From: Bradyrhizobium sp. Arg816
Lineage (GTDB): Bacteria; Pseudomonadota; Alphaproteobacteria; Rhizobiales; Xanthobacteraceae
NCBI RefSeq assembly: GCF_029989365.1
Contig: NZ_JAPRAQ010000031.1
Span: 28,362-92,361, forward strand
DNA: 64,000 nt
Reading direction: 5' to 3'
Shown here piece after piece: positions 7,808 to 16,599 of this stretch. A program made the translations under genes and the position numbers. The notes below the pieces were generated by a model. It was given only the letters and a program-made list of their open reading frames with translations, had not been told where the DNA came from and searched no databases. The number at the start of each line of letters is the position of its first letter. Within the stretch, counting starts at the first letter, position 1.

Positions 7808-8863
7808 ATGCTGGAAGCCATACGCAGGGCGATGACGTTTCTGCGCCAGAAGCAAGTCCTGCATAAACTTGGAGTTGTGATCAGCGTCGCGGTCATCGGC
7901 ATCGCTTGCTATGTGCTCTACCACATGCTGCGGGGCATCGACGTCAACGAGGTCCTCGAAGCGATCAAGAGCACCGAGCCGAGCCAGATTGCGATGGCGG
8001 CGCTGTTCGTGGCCGCGGGCTATTTCACCCTGACCTTCTACGATCTGTTCGCCGTGCGCGCGATCGGCCATGCCCATGTGCCCTACCGCATCAATGCGCT
8101 CGCCGCCTTCACCAGCTATTCGATCGGCCACAATGTCGGCGCCAGCGTCTTCACCGGCGGCGCGGTGCGCTACCGCATTTATTCCGCCTATGGCCTGAAC
8201 GCGATCGACGTCGCAAAGATCTGCTTTCTCGCCGGCCTGACCTTCTGGCTCGGCAATGCCGCGGTGCTCGGCCTCGGCATCTCCTACCATCCGGAAGCCG
8301 CGGCCTCGATCGACCAGCTTCCGCCCTGGCTGAACCGGATGCTGGCGATGATGATCATCGTGGGGCTGGTCGCCTATGTGGTCTGGGTCTGGACCCAGCC
8401 GCGGGTGGTCGGCCGCGGGCCCTGGACCGTGGTGCTGCCGGGCGGACCGCTGACGCTGCTCCAGATCGCCATCGGAATCATCGATCTCGGCTTCTGTGCG
8501 CTCGCGATGTACGTGCTGGTCCCGGACGAGCCCAATCTCGGCTTCGTCGTGGTGGCGGTGATCTTCGTCTCGGCGACGCTGCTCGGTTTCGCCAGCCACT
8601 CGCCGGGAGGGCTCGGCGTGTTCGATGCCGCCATGCTGGTCGGCCTCTGGCAGATGGATCGCGAGGAACTGCTGGGTGGCATGCTCCTGTTCCGCGTCCT
8701 CTATTATCTCTCCCCCTTCGTCATATCTGTAATCTTGCTGACGTTTCGCGAGGTTATAATCGGCGCTCGATCGAAGCGCTTGCAGCAGGCGGCGCTCAAG
8801 CTCGACCCCGGCCCGGCACGTGAAGCCGCCTATGTGAGAGAGCGCAGCGACAGCGGCGCCTGA
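7808..8863 (+). CDS. Lysylphosphatidylglycerol synthetase-like (UPF0104) membrane protein
   Basis: This 351-residue polytopic inner membrane protein has about eight hydrophobic segments. It carries the signature HSPGGLGVFDAAML (residues about 265-278) found in the flippase-like domain of MprF and in UPF0104 proteins. The soluble lysyl-transferase domain of MprF is absent, so lipid lysylation is not expected. A transport or flipping role for a lipid-linked compound is the usual guess. It lies 32 bp before phoR and reads the same way, so it may share transcription with the phosphate regulon. A GAGG precedes the ATG. Confidence 0.8.
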   Translation: MLEAIRRAMTFLRQKQVLHKLGVVISVAVIGIACYVLYHMLRGIDVNEVLEAIKSTEPSQIAMAALFVAAGYFTLTFYDLFAVRAIGHAHVPYRINALAAFTSYSIGHNVGASVFTGGAVRYRIYSAYGLNAIDVAKICFLAGLTFWLGNAAVLGLGISYHPEAAASIDQLPPWLNRMLAMMIIVGLVAYVVWVWTQPRVVGRGPWTVVLPGGPLTLLQIAIGIIDLGFCALAMYVLVPDEPNLGFVVVAVIFVSATLLGFASHSPGGLGVFDAAMLVGLWQMDREELLGGMLLFRVLYYLSPFVISVILLTFREVIIGARSKRLQQAALKLDPGPAREAAYVRERSDSGA

Positions 8864-8895
8864 CCGGCGCATCCCCTTAGGAGAAGCCCGCCCCG

Positions 8896-10194
8896 ATGGC
8901 GATCGACGCCCCATCTTCTCCCTCGGCGCAGCCCTGGTCCGACCGGCTGCGGCACTCGACCGTCATCCTGATCGCCGCGGCGCTGGCGCTGTCGGTGGTG
9001 GTCTCGCTCGGCGAATTGTCGGTGATGCGGGCGGCGACGGTGTTCCTCTGCATCGCGGCCGCGGCGCTGATCCCCTGGCGGCTGCACGACAACGCCGCCT
9101 CGCGCGACGACACCCGCCGCGTCAACCAGGTCGAGAGCGCGGCGGTGGCTGCGGTCGTCGCCGGCATGCCGGATCCGGCGGTGCTGCTCGACCGCGCCGG
9201 GCGTGTCATCCATCTCAATGCCGCCGCCGCCCAGCTGGCGCCGGCGCTGCGCAAGAACGAGCTCGCCCAGTTCGCGCTGCGCTCGCCGGAGATCATCACG
9301 GCGCTGCGTGAATCGATCGCCACCACCGAACCGCGGCGTGCGACCTATCTCGACCATGTCCCGGTCGATCGCTGGATGGAGCTGATCATCACGCCGGTGC
9401 CGGTGCCGACCTCCTTCGGCGGCGCCGACAAATGCATGCTGATGACCTTCCACGACCAGACGCCGCTGCGCCGGGTCGAGGAAATGCGCGCGGACTTCGT
9501 CGCCAATGCCAGCCACGAGCTGCGCACGCCGCTCGCCGCGCTGTCGGGCTTCATCGACACGCTCCAGGGCCAGGCCAAGGACGATCCCAAGGCGCGCGAG
9601 CGCTTCCTCGGCATCATGCACAACCAGGCGACCCGGATGGCGCGCCTGATCGACGATCTGCTCTCGCTGTCGCGGGTCGAGCTGTCGGCCCATGTGCGGC
9701 CCGACACCCTGGTCGACCTGTTGCCGATCATCTTCCAGGTCGCCGACGGGCTCGAGCCACTGGCGCGGGAGCGCCAGGTCGAGGTCGAAACCCATCTGCC
9801 TGAGACCCCGGTGATGATCGCGGGCGATCGCGAGGAATTGCTCCGTCTGTTCGAGAACCTGATTGAGAACGCGCTCAAATACGGGGCGTCGGGCGGACGT
9901 GTCATCGTGTCGCTGGCGGCCGCGGCAGCCACTGATGGAACTCAGGAAATCCGGGTCATGGTCCGCGATTTCGGCCCTGGCATCGCGCCCGAGCACCTGC
10001 CGCGGCTGACCGAGCGGTTCTACCGGGTCGACGTCGGCGACAGCCGGTCGCAGGGCGGGACGGGGCTCGGATTATCGCTGGTGAAACATATTCTTAACCG
10101 CCATCGCGGCCGGCTTTTGATCGAGAGCGTGCCCAAGCAGGGTGCCGTTTTCACGGCCTGTTTTCCCCAGGCGAAGACCGCGACTCTAACCTGA
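8896..10194 (+). CDS. phoR: Phosphate regulon sensor histidine kinase PhoR
   Basis: This 432-residue membrane kinase has two N-terminal hydrophobic segments (about 22-60), a PAS-like sensor region (about 85-190), a HisKA domain with the phosphorylated His207 in NASHELRTPL, and an ATPase domain. The ATPase carries the N box (ENLIENALKYG), G1 (DFGPGIAP) and G2 (GGTGLGLSL). It phosphorylates PhoB when phosphate is scarce, under control of PstSCAB-PhoU. Its place directly before pstS supports the name. phoB is the last gene of the cluster, so sensor and regulator flank the transporter genes. Confidence 0.95.
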   Translation: MAIDAPSSPSAQPWSDRLRHSTVILIAAALALSVVVSLGELSVMRAATVFLCIAAAALIPWRLHDNAASRDDTRRVNQVESAAVAAVVAGMPDPAVLLDRAGRVIHLNAAAAQLAPALRKNELAQFALRSPEIITALRESIATTEPRRATYLDHVPVDRWMELIITPVPVPTSFGGADKCMLMTFHDQTPLRRVEEMRADFVANASHELRTPLAALSGFIDTLQGQAKDDPKARERFLGIMHNQATRMARLIDDLLSLSRVELSAHVRPDTLVDLLPIIFQVADGLEPLARERQVEVETHLPETPVMIAGDREELLRLFENLIENALKYGASGGRVIVSLAAAAATDGTQEIRVMVRDFGPGIAPEHLPRLTERFYRVDVGDSRSQGGTGLGLSLVKHILNRHRGRLLIESVPKQGAVFTACFPQAKTATLT

Positions 10195-10221
10195 TATTCA
10201 AGCGATTTCAAACGCTTGTAT

Positions 10222-10239
10222 GTGTCATCCAGCTGTCAC
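10222..10239 (+). promoter_or_regulatory. Pho box upstream of pstS
   Basis: GTGTCAT (10222-10228), a four-base spacer and CTGTCAC (10233-10239) form the direct repeat with 11-bp period that PhoB binds. It lies about 100 bp before pstS, just after the phoR stop. PhoB activation of the pst operon from here is expected. Confidence 0.85.
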
Positions 10240-10338
10240 GAAACCTTCGTAAAAGCACAGCCGACCGCTCCTAAAGGGGCGGCACGGGGAGCGCGATCGG
10301 GCGCGGATGGCGCTTCGCTCCCCTGTATGGAGACCACC

Positions 10339-11352
10339 ATGAATTTCATCAAAACGATCGTCGCTGCCGGCTTGGTCGCCGCATCGGCGACGGCGGCCTT
10401 TGCTGCCGACATTACGGGTGCCGGTGCGACGTTCCCGTTCCCGATCTATTCCAAGTGGGCTGACGCCTACAAGAAGGAGACCGGCAACGGTCTGAACTAC
10501 CAGTCGATCGGCTCCGGCGGCGGCATCAAGCAGATACAGGCCAAGACCGTGACCTTCGGCGCCAGCGACGCGCCGCTCAAGGCCGAGCAGCTCGAGAAGG
10601 ACGGCCTCGTCCAGTGGCCGATGGTGATGGGCGCCATCGTTCCGGTCGTCAACATCGAGGGCGTGAAGCCCGGCGAGCTGGTGTTCGACGGCGAGACCCT
10701 GGCCAGCATCTATCTCGGCAAGATCACCAAGTGGGACGACGCCGCGATCAAGAAGCTCAATCCGAACGTGAAGCTGCCGTCGGACGCCATCACCGTGGTC
10801 CGCCGCTCGGATGGTTCGGGCACCACCTTCAACTTCACCAACTATCTCTCCAAGGCCAGCGCGGACTGGAAGAGCAAGGTCGGTGAGGGCACCGCGGTCG
10901 AGTGGCCGGTCGGCGTCGGCGCCAAGGGCAACGAAGGCGTGTCGGGCAACATCAGCCAGACCAAGAACTCGATCGGCTACGTCGAGTACGCCTATGCCAA
11001 GCAGAACAAGCTGACCTACACCGGTCTCGTCAACAAGGCCGGCAAGCCGGTGCAGCCGACGGTCGAAGCCTTCCAGGCCGCGGCTTCCAACGCCGACTGG
11101 GCCAAGGCTCCCGGCTACTACGTCATCCTGACCGACCAGCCCGGCGACAAGTCCTGGCCGATCACGGCGGCGACCTTCATCCTCATGCACAAGGATGCCA
11201 CCGACAAGGCAGCCTCGCAGGAAGCCATCAAGTTCTTCCGCTGGGCCTTCAAGAGCGGCGGCAAGGCGGCTGAAGAGCTCGACTACATCCCGATGCCGGA
11301 CCCGGTCGTCCAGCTGATCGAGAAGACCTGGGCTGCCGAGATCAAGAGCTAA
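10339..11352 (+). CDS. pstS: Phosphate-binding periplasmic protein PstS
   Basis: This is the periplasmic receptor of the high-affinity phosphate ABC importer, 337 residues. A signal peptide (about residues 1-22, cut after AFAA) is followed by ITGAGATFPFPIYSKW, and by the phosphate-contacting segments SIGSGGG, FGASDAPL and RRSDGSGTTF. The ATG at 10339 was chosen because the signal peptide begins there and GGAGACC precedes it. An open frame to 10216 would add residues that are not signal-peptide-like. A Pho box lies upstream, and a strong hairpin separates it from pstC, probably allowing PstS to be made in excess. Confidence 0.97.
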   Translation: MNFIKTIVAAGLVAASATAAFAADITGAGATFPFPIYSKWADAYKKETGNGLNYQSIGSGGGIKQIQAKTVTFGASDAPLKAEQLEKDGLVQWPMVMGAIVPVVNIEGVKPGELVFDGETLASIYLGKITKWDDAAIKKLNPNVKLPSDAITVVRRSDGSGTTFNFTNYLSKASADWKSKVGEGTAVEWPVGVGAKGNEGVSGNISQTKNSIGYVEYAYAKQNKLTYTGLVNKAGKPVQPTVEAFQAAASNADWAKAPGYYVILTDQPGDKSWPITAATFILMHKDATDKAASQEAIKFFRWAFKSGGKAAEELDYIPMPDPVVQLIEKTWAAEIKS

Positions 11353-11395
11353 GCGCTCTTGTCCCGGACTGGGCGCCGGGATCTCACAAGACCTC

Positions 11396-11429
11396 CGCTC
11401 CGGATCGGCCTCGCGCCGCATCCGGAGCG
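11396..11429 (+). promoter_or_regulatory. Intercistronic hairpin between pstS and pstC
   Basis: CGCTCCGGAT (11396-11405) pairs perfectly with 11420-11429 across a 14-base loop. No T-run follows, so it is probably not a complete terminator. Hairpins in this position commonly protect the mRNA of the binding protein and reduce expression of the permease genes. Confidence 0.6.
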
Positions 11430-11486
11430 CAACACCAACAACAAGACCGACAACAAGCGTATATCAAACGGGCACAGGGGATCGGC

Positions 11487-12485
11487 GTGGCAGAGATGGC
11501 CGTTCAGAGCGATATAATCGACGACGCCGGACCGTATGACCGCGCCAAGGCCTTGAGCGCCTTCAAGCTCGGCGACGTCACCTTCTACTGGATCACGCGG
11601 CTTTCCGCGATCTCGGTGCTGCTGATCCTCGGCGGCATCATCATTTCGCTGATCGTCGGCGCCTTCCCGGCGATGAAGGAATACGGCCTCTCCTTCCTGT
11701 GGACGCAGCGCTGGGCGCCGTCCGCCGATCCGCCGGTGCTCGGCGCGCTCGGACCGATGTACGGCACGCTCGTGACCTCCTTCATCGCGATGCTGATTGC
11801 CATTCCCGTGGGTCTCGGCATTGCGATCTTCCTCACCGAGCTCTGCCCGCAATGGCTGCGCCGCCCGATCGGCATGGCGATCGAGCTGCTCGCCGGCATC
11901 CCCTCGATCATCTACGGCATGTGGGGCTTCTTCGTGCTGGGCCCGTTCCTGGCCAACACCTTCCAGCCCTTCATGATCAAGATCTTCGACGGCGTCCCCG
12001 TGCTGGGCGCCATCTTCGCAGGTCCCCCGTCCTATCTCAGCCTGTTCAACGCCGCGCTGATCCTCGCGATCATGGTGCTGCCCTTCATCACCTCGATCTC
12101 GGTCGACGTGTTCAAGACGGTGCCGCCGGTGCTGAAGGAAGCCGCCTACGGCGTCGGCTGCACCACCTGGGAAGTCGTCCGCAGCGTGGTGATCCCCTAC
12201 ACCCGCGTCGGCGTCATCGGCGGCGTCATGCTGGCGCTGGGCCGCGCGCTCGGCGAGACCATGGCCGTGACCTTCATCATCGGCAACTCGTTCCGGATCT
12301 CCTCCTCGATCTTCGCCCCGGGCACCACGATCTCGGCGGCGATCGCATCCGAGTTTGCCGAGAGCGACGGCCTGCACCAGTCCGGCCTGATCCTGCTCGG
12401 CCTGCTGCTGTTCGTGCTGACATTCTTCGTGCTCGCAGCGGCGAGGTTGATGCTGATGCGGCTGGAAAAGAAGGCGGGGAACTAG
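11487..12485 (+). CDS. pstC: Phosphate ABC transporter permease PstC
   Basis: This 332-residue inner membrane protein has six predicted membrane segments. The permease EAA-type loop (LKEAAYGVGCTTWE, residues about 210-223) contacts PstB. It forms the membrane channel for phosphate with PstA. The GTG at 11487 follows an AGGGGAT site at good distance; an ATG three codons later is an alternative. It is followed after four bases by pstA in one operon. Confidence 0.95.
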   Translation: MAEMAVQSDIIDDAGPYDRAKALSAFKLGDVTFYWITRLSAISVLLILGGIIISLIVGAFPAMKEYGLSFLWTQRWAPSADPPVLGALGPMYGTLVTSFIAMLIAIPVGLGIAIFLTELCPQWLRRPIGMAIELLAGIPSIIYGMWGFFVLGPFLANTFQPFMIKIFDGVPVLGAIFAGPPSYLSLFNAALILAIMVLPFITSISVDVFKTVPPVLKEAAYGVGCTTWEVVRSVVIPYTRVGVIGGVMLALGRALGETMAVTFIIGNSFRISSSIFAPGTTISAAIASEFAESDGLHQSGLILLGLLLFVLTFFVLAAARLMLMRLEKKAGN

Positions 12486-12489
12486 CGCC

Positions 12490-13335
12490 ATGAACCCGAT
12501 CTATTCACGCCGCCGCCGCAAGGACATCGTTGTTCGCGGGCTCTGCATGGGCGCCGCCGCCTTCGGCGTCACCTGGCTTGCGCTGATCCTGATCACGCTG
12601 CTCTACAACGGCATCGCCGGTCTGAACCTGGAGCTCTTCGTCGCGGACACGCCGCCTCCGGGCTCGACCGAAGGCGGCCTGCGCAACGCCATCGTCGGCT
12701 CGATCATCATGACCGTGCTCGGCGTCGGCATCGGCGCGCCGCTCGGCCTGTTCGCCGGCACCTATCTCGCCGAGTACGGCCGCAACGACCGCCTGACCTC
12801 GGTGATCCGCTTCATCAACGACATCCTGCTGTCGGCGCCCTCGATCATCATCGGCCTGTTCATCTACGGCGCGGTGGTGGTGCCGATGCGCGGCTTCTCG
12901 GCGATCGCAGGCGCGCTCGCGCTCGCCGTCATCGTCATCCCGGTGGTGCTGCGCACCACCGAGGACATGCTGCTGCTGGTGCCGAACGCGCTGCGCGAGG
13001 CGGCGTCCGCGCTCGGGCTGCCGCGCTCGCTGGTGATCAAGCGCATTGCTTATCGTGCCGCCCGATCGGGTCTCATCACCGGCGTGCTGCTCGCGACTGC
13101 CCGCGTCGCCGGCGAGACCGCGCCGCTGCTCTTTACCGCGCTGTCGAACCAGTTCTTCAGCCTCGGCCTGAACAAGACGATGGCGAACCTGCCGGTCACC
13201 ATCAACAACTTCGTGCAGAGCCCCTACGCCTATTGGAAGCAGCTTGCCTGGAGCGGCGCGCTGCTGATCACCCTGACCGTTCTTGCCCTGAATATTGGTG
13301 CGCGCATCCTTGGCGCCGAGAGGACCGCAAAATGA
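12490..13335 (+). CDS. pstA: Phosphate ABC transporter permease PstA
   Basis: This second permease subunit of 281 residues has about six membrane helices. The conserved loop is LREAASALGLPRSLVIKR, and the family motif ARVAGETAPLLFTA lies near residue 205. It pairs with PstC. Its stop codon overlaps the pstB start (ATGA), indicating translational coupling. The start at 12490 lies just after the pstC stop. Confidence 0.95.
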   Translation: MNPIYSRRRRKDIVVRGLCMGAAAFGVTWLALILITLLYNGIAGLNLELFVADTPPPGSTEGGLRNAIVGSIIMTVLGVGIGAPLGLFAGTYLAEYGRNDRLTSVIRFINDILLSAPSIIIGLFIYGAVVVPMRGFSAIAGALALAVIVIPVVLRTTEDMLLLVPNALREAASALGLPRSLVIKRIAYRAARSGLITGVLLATARVAGETAPLLFTALSNQFFSLGLNKTMANLPVTINNFVQSPYAYWKQLAWSGALLITLTVLALNIGARILGAERTAK

Positions 13336-14153
13336 GTGAGCTTTCCGTATCGATGAGCGCGGCCGGTGGCCTGCCCCAGGCGCCGGTGCTGCCCGAAGCC
13401 CCGGCCAAGGTGACGGTGCGCAACCTCAACTTCTATTATGGCGAGCACCACGCGCTGAAGAACATCAATCTGGCGCTCGGCACCAACCGCGTCACGGCGT
13501 TCATCGGTCCGTCGGGCTGCGGCAAGTCCACCCTGCTGCGCATCTTCAACCGGATGTACGACCTCTATCCGGGCCAGCGCGTCACCGGTCAGCTCATGCT
13601 CGACCAGACCAACATCCTCGACCCCAAGCTGGACCTCAATCTGCTGCGCGCCCGCGTCGGCATGGTGTTCCAGAAGCCGACGCCGTTCCCGATGACGATC
13701 TACGAAAACATCGCCTTCGGCATCCGTCTCTACGAGAAGATCTCGAAGTCCGAGATGGACGACCGCGTCGAGAAGGCGCTGCGCGGCGGCGCGCTGTGGA
13801 ACGAGGTCAAGGACAAACTCAACGCCTCCGGCCTGTCGCTCTCCGGCGGCCAGCAGCAGCGCCTCTGCATCGCCCGCACGGTCGCGGTGCGGCCCGAGGT
13901 GATCCTGTTCGACGAGCCCTGCTCGGCGCTCGACCCGATCTCGACCGCGAAGGTCGAGGAACTGATCCAGGAGCTGTCCGAGAACTACACGATCGCGATC
14001 GTCACCCACAACATGCAGCAGGCGGCGCGCGTCTCCGACAAGACCGCCTTCATGTATCTCGGCGAGCTGATCGAGTTCGACGACACCAGCAAGATCTTCA
14101 CGTCGCCGACCGACCGGCGCACGCAGGATTACATCACCGGCCGGTTCGGCTGA
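13332..14153 (+). CDS. pstB: Phosphate ABC transporter ATP-binding protein PstB
   Basis: This ABC ATPase of 273 residues drives phosphate import through PstCA. Walker A is GPSGCGKST, the signature is LSGGQQQRLCIAR, Walker B is VILFDEP, and the H-loop is VTHN. The length and the PstB-specific segments (KPTPFPMTIYENIAFG) fit the family. The ATG at 13332 overlaps the pstA stop; a longer upstream frame merely reads through pstA. An N-terminal extension of about 25 residues rich in Ala and Pro precedes the domain. Confidence 0.97.
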   Translation: MSELSVSMSAAGGLPQAPVLPEAPAKVTVRNLNFYYGEHHALKNINLALGTNRVTAFIGPSGCGKSTLLRIFNRMYDLYPGQRVTGQLMLDQTNILDPKLDLNLLRARVGMVFQKPTPFPMTIYENIAFGIRLYEKISKSEMDDRVEKALRGGALWNEVKDKLNASGLSLSGGQQQRLCIARTVAVRPEVILFDEPCSALDPISTAKVEELIQELSENYTIAIVTHNMQQAARVSDKTAFMYLGELIEFDDTSKIFTSPTDRRTQDYITGRFG

Positions 14154-14164
14154 GGAGACGGAAC

Positions 14165-14881
14165 ATGGGTTCTGAACATACCGCAAAGGCCTTCGACACC
14201 GACCTCCAGGAGCTCACGCGCCTGGTCGCCGAGATGGGCGGCATCGCCGAGCGCATGATCGTCGATTCCGTCGACGCGCTGATCCGCCGTGACGTCGCGC
14301 TCGGCCAGCGTGTCGTCACCATCGACGCCGAGCTCGACGCGCTTCAGAAGAAGATCGAGGAGCGCGCCGTGCTCACCATCGCGCGCCGCCAGCCGATGGC
14401 GGTGGATCTGCGCGAGATCGTCGGCGCCATGCGCGTCGCGACCGATCTCGAGCGGATCGGCGACCTCGCCAAGAACATGGGCAAGCGCGTCGCGGCGCTG
14501 GAGACCGATTTCCATCCGCTCAAGCTGTTCCGCGGCCTGGAGCACATGACCGACCTCGTGCAGCAGCAGGTCAAGTCGGTGCTGGATGCCTATGCCGCGC
14601 ACGATCTGCCGGCGGCGATGGCGGTGTGGAAGGGCGACGAGGAAGTCGACGCCATCTGCACCTCGCTGTTCCGCGAGCTCCTCACCTACATGATGGAGGA
14701 TCCGCGCAACATCTCGTTCTGCATCCATCTGATGTTCTGCGCCAAGAACATCGAGCGCATCGGTGACCACGCCACCAACATCGCCGAGACCGTGTTCTAC
14801 ATGATCGAGGGCCAGGCGATCACCGACAAGCGGCCGAAGGGCGACATGACGACCTTCGCCACGACGGTCCCGAACACTTAA
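14165..14881 (+). CDS. phoU: Phosphate transport regulator PhoU
   Basis: This cytoplasmic protein of 238 residues has two PhoU repeats of three-helix bundles. The metal-binding signatures DLERIGDLAKNM and NIERIGDHATNI lie in the first and second repeat. PhoU links the Pst transporter to PhoR and damps the phosphate response. The start at 14165 follows GGAGACGG; the longer open frame is a pstB shadow. It lies 11 bases after pstB and 14 before phoB, clearly in the same operon. Confidence 0.96.
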   Translation: MGSEHTAKAFDTDLQELTRLVAEMGGIAERMIVDSVDALIRRDVALGQRVVTIDAELDALQKKIEERAVLTIARRQPMAVDLREIVGAMRVATDLERIGDLAKNMGKRVAALETDFHPLKLFRGLEHMTDLVQQQVKSVLDAYAAHDLPAAMAVWKGDEEVDAICTSLFRELLTYMMEDPRNISFCIHLMFCAKNIERIGDHATNIAETVFYMIEGQAITDKRPKGDMTTFATTVPNT

Positions 14882-14895
14882 GGAGCGACGACACC

Positions 14896-15603
14896 ATGGG
14901 CGCACGCATTATGGTGGTTGAGGACGAGGAAGCTCTCACCGAGCTTCTCCGCTACAACCTCGAAGGCGACGGCTATGACGTCGAGACGGTGATGCGCGGC
15001 GACGATGCCGACACCCGCCTCAAGGAGCACATCCCCGATTTGATCGTGCTCGACTGGATGCTGCCGGGCCTCTCCGGCATCGAGCTGTGCCGGCGGCTGC
15101 GCACCCGGCCCGAGACCAAGCAGCTCCCGATCATCATGCTCACCGCGCGTGGCGAGGAGAGCGAGCGGGTGCGGGGCCTTGCGACCGGCGCCGATGACTA
15201 CATCGTCAAGCCGTTCTCGGTGCCGGAGCTGCTGGCACGCGTGAAGGGCCTGCTCAGGCGCGCCAGCCCGGAGCGGCTCGCCACGGTGCTCGCCTATGGC
15301 GACATCGAGCTCGACCGCGACAAGCGCCGCGTGGCGCGTTCGGGCCGGCCGATCGATCTCGGTCCAACCGAATATCGCCTGCTGGAGTTCTTCCTGGAGC
15401 ATCCCGGCCGCGTGTTCTCGCGCGAGCAGCTGCTCGACAGCGTCTGGGGCCGTGACATCTACATCGACGAGCGCACCGTCGACGTCCATATCGGCCGCCT
15501 GCGCAAGCTGCTCAATCTCGGCCGCGAGCAGGACCCGATCCGCACCGTCCGCGGCGCGGGCTACGCACTGGACGATCGCTTTGCGAAGGCGGAGCAGGCG
15601 TAG
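14896..15603 (+). CDS. phoB: Phosphate regulon response regulator PhoB
   Basis: This OmpR/PhoB-type regulator of 235 residues has a receiver domain with acidic residues VEDEE (8-12), phosphoacceptor Asp53 in VLDWMLPG and conserved Lys in DYIVKPF. A winged helix DNA-binding domain follows (about 135-228, with TEYRLLEFF and ERTVDVHIGRLRKLL). Phosphorylated by PhoR, it activates genes with Pho boxes, including the one at 10222. It ends the cluster and is followed by a strong terminator. Confidence 0.97.
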   Translation: MGARIMVVEDEEALTELLRYNLEGDGYDVETVMRGDDADTRLKEHIPDLIVLDWMLPGLSGIELCRRLRTRPETKQLPIIMLTARGEESERVRGLATGADDYIVKPFSVPELLARVKGLLRRASPERLATVLAYGDIELDRDKRRVARSGRPIDLGPTEYRLLEFFLEHPGRVFSREQLLDSVWGRDIYIDERTVDVHIGRLRKLLNLGREQDPIRTVRGAGYALDDRFAKAEQA

Positions 15604-15625
15604 GGTCCGCCGCAAGCCAGCAAAC

Positions 15626-15654
15626 AAAAAGCGCGCCGGGTGGCGCGCTTTTTT
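15626..15654. terminator. Bidirectional intrinsic terminator between phoB and gcrA
   Basis: AAAAAGCGCGCC (15626-15637), loop GGGT and the complement (15642-15653) form a 12-bp stem with a T-run on the plus side and A-run on the other. It is 22 bases after phoB. It can also serve the convergent gcrA gene. Confidence 0.9.
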
Positions 15655-15705
15655 CTTGCTCGATCGTCCCAGCCCTGTGCCGGGACAAGGTTGTCTGGAG
15701 CTAAC

Positions 15706-16218
15706 TCAGCGCGGACCCGGCTTCGCCGGCGCGCGACGGCGATCGGCCGCGGGCTGATACGCCACGCGCGAGTGCTGGGCGCAGTAGGGCAGGCCGGAGA
15801 GCGCCTTGCCGCCGCAGAAGAAGAAATCCGGGCTCGAGGGATCGCCGACCGGCCAGTGGCAGGTGGCCTCGTTCAGCTCCAGCAGCGACAGCCGCTGGCT
15901 CATCGGCACGACGTTGTCGTAGGTGACCGGTTCGGCCTCGACCTCGACCTCGAAGGCCTGCGCCAGCGCGGTGTTGCCGCGCGCGATCGGGCGGGTCACC
16001 CGCATCATGTGCTGGGCGGGGCGCGCCTTGCGCGGCCGGGGCGCTGCCGATGAAGGGCTCTTGGCGCGGCCCGACAGGCCGAGCCGGTGCACCTTGCCGA
16101 TCACGGCATTGCGGGTCACATTCCCGAGTTCAGCGGCGATCTGGCTGGCCGAAAGTCCGGCCTCCCAGAGCTTTTTCAGCTGCTCGACGCGATCATCCGA
16201 CCAGGTCAAAACGGTCAT
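15706..16218 (-). CDS. gcrA: GcrA family cell cycle regulator
   Basis: This 170-residue alphaproteobacterial regulator binds sigma-70 RNA polymerase and promoters marked by CcrM methylation at GANTC. It has the N-terminal helix-turn-helix (MTVLTWSDDRVEQLKKLW, then ASQIAAELGNVTRNAVIGK), a basic Ala/Pro linker, and the C-terminal Cys/His segment CHWPVGDP...FCG...YCAQH. The start at 16218 is the conserved MTVLTW, preceded by GGAAAGG; an open frame ten codons longer lacks support. It converges with phoB over a shared terminator. Its upstream region is rich in GANTC sites. Confidence 0.93.
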   Translation of the reverse strand: MTVLTWSDDRVEQLKKLWEAGLSASQIAAELGNVTRNAVIGKVHRLGLSGRAKSPSSAAPRPRKARPAQHMMRVTRPIARGNTALAQAFEVEVEAEPVTYDNVVPMSQRLSLLELNEATCHWPVGDPSSPDFFFCGGKALSGLPYCAQHSRVAYQPAADRRRAPAKPGPR

Positions 16219-16298
16219 TGCACCCTTTCCTTCGCCGGCGCCTGCCATCCTGGCGGCCGCACGGCGAATGCCTAAGCTTCGAAAAACCCGTGCCGCCA

Positions 16299-16511
16299 GA
16301 ATCCCTTAAGGCTCGCCGGGCGCGCCAGATGCGCCCGAACGCTTACGCCGGTACATGAGGACTTAGAGGATCAGAACTGCTGCACGAGATGTCGTATCTG
16401 ACAAGCCAAACGCTACAATATGGCGTGACTCACGCGCAAGAGTCCGCCGACTCGCTTCCACATGTTCCGTGGCGGAAATACGCAAAATCGACACCGCAAG
16501 ACTACGGATTC
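16299..16511. promoter_or_regulatory. Cluster of five GANTC (CcrM) sites
   Basis: GANTC occurs at 16299 (GAATC), 16427 (GACTC), 16440 (GAGTC), 16449 (GACTC) and 16507 (GATTC), all between gcrA and argD. By base composition about one site in 300 bp would be expected, so this is dense. The region must carry the gcrA promoter, which suggests control by methylation state. Confidence 0.6.
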
Positions 16512-16539
16512 TGCGTTTCGCGAGGCTTTCCGGGCGGCA

Positions 16540-16567
16540 TTGACACCGGTTTCACCAGGCATAAGAT
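16540..16567 (+). promoter_or_regulatory. Sigma-70-like promoter upstream of argD
   Basis: TTGACA (16540-16545), a 16-bp spacer and TAAGAT (16562-16567) make a good housekeeping promoter reading toward argD-argF. The expected start is near 16574. Confidence 0.65.
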
Positions 16568-16574
16568 AGTCGTG

Positions 16575-16599
16575 CGTGCCGCCCTTAAAAGGCGGCACG
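16575..16599 (+). promoter_or_regulatory. Strong hairpin at the 5' end of the argD leader
   Basis: CGTGCCGCC (16575-16583) pairs perfectly with 16591-16599 around a CTTAAAA loop, followed by TTTCGTTTT. It begins at the predicted transcription start. It could be an attenuator, a 5' protecting hairpin or the terminator of a tiny RNA. Confidence 0.6.
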
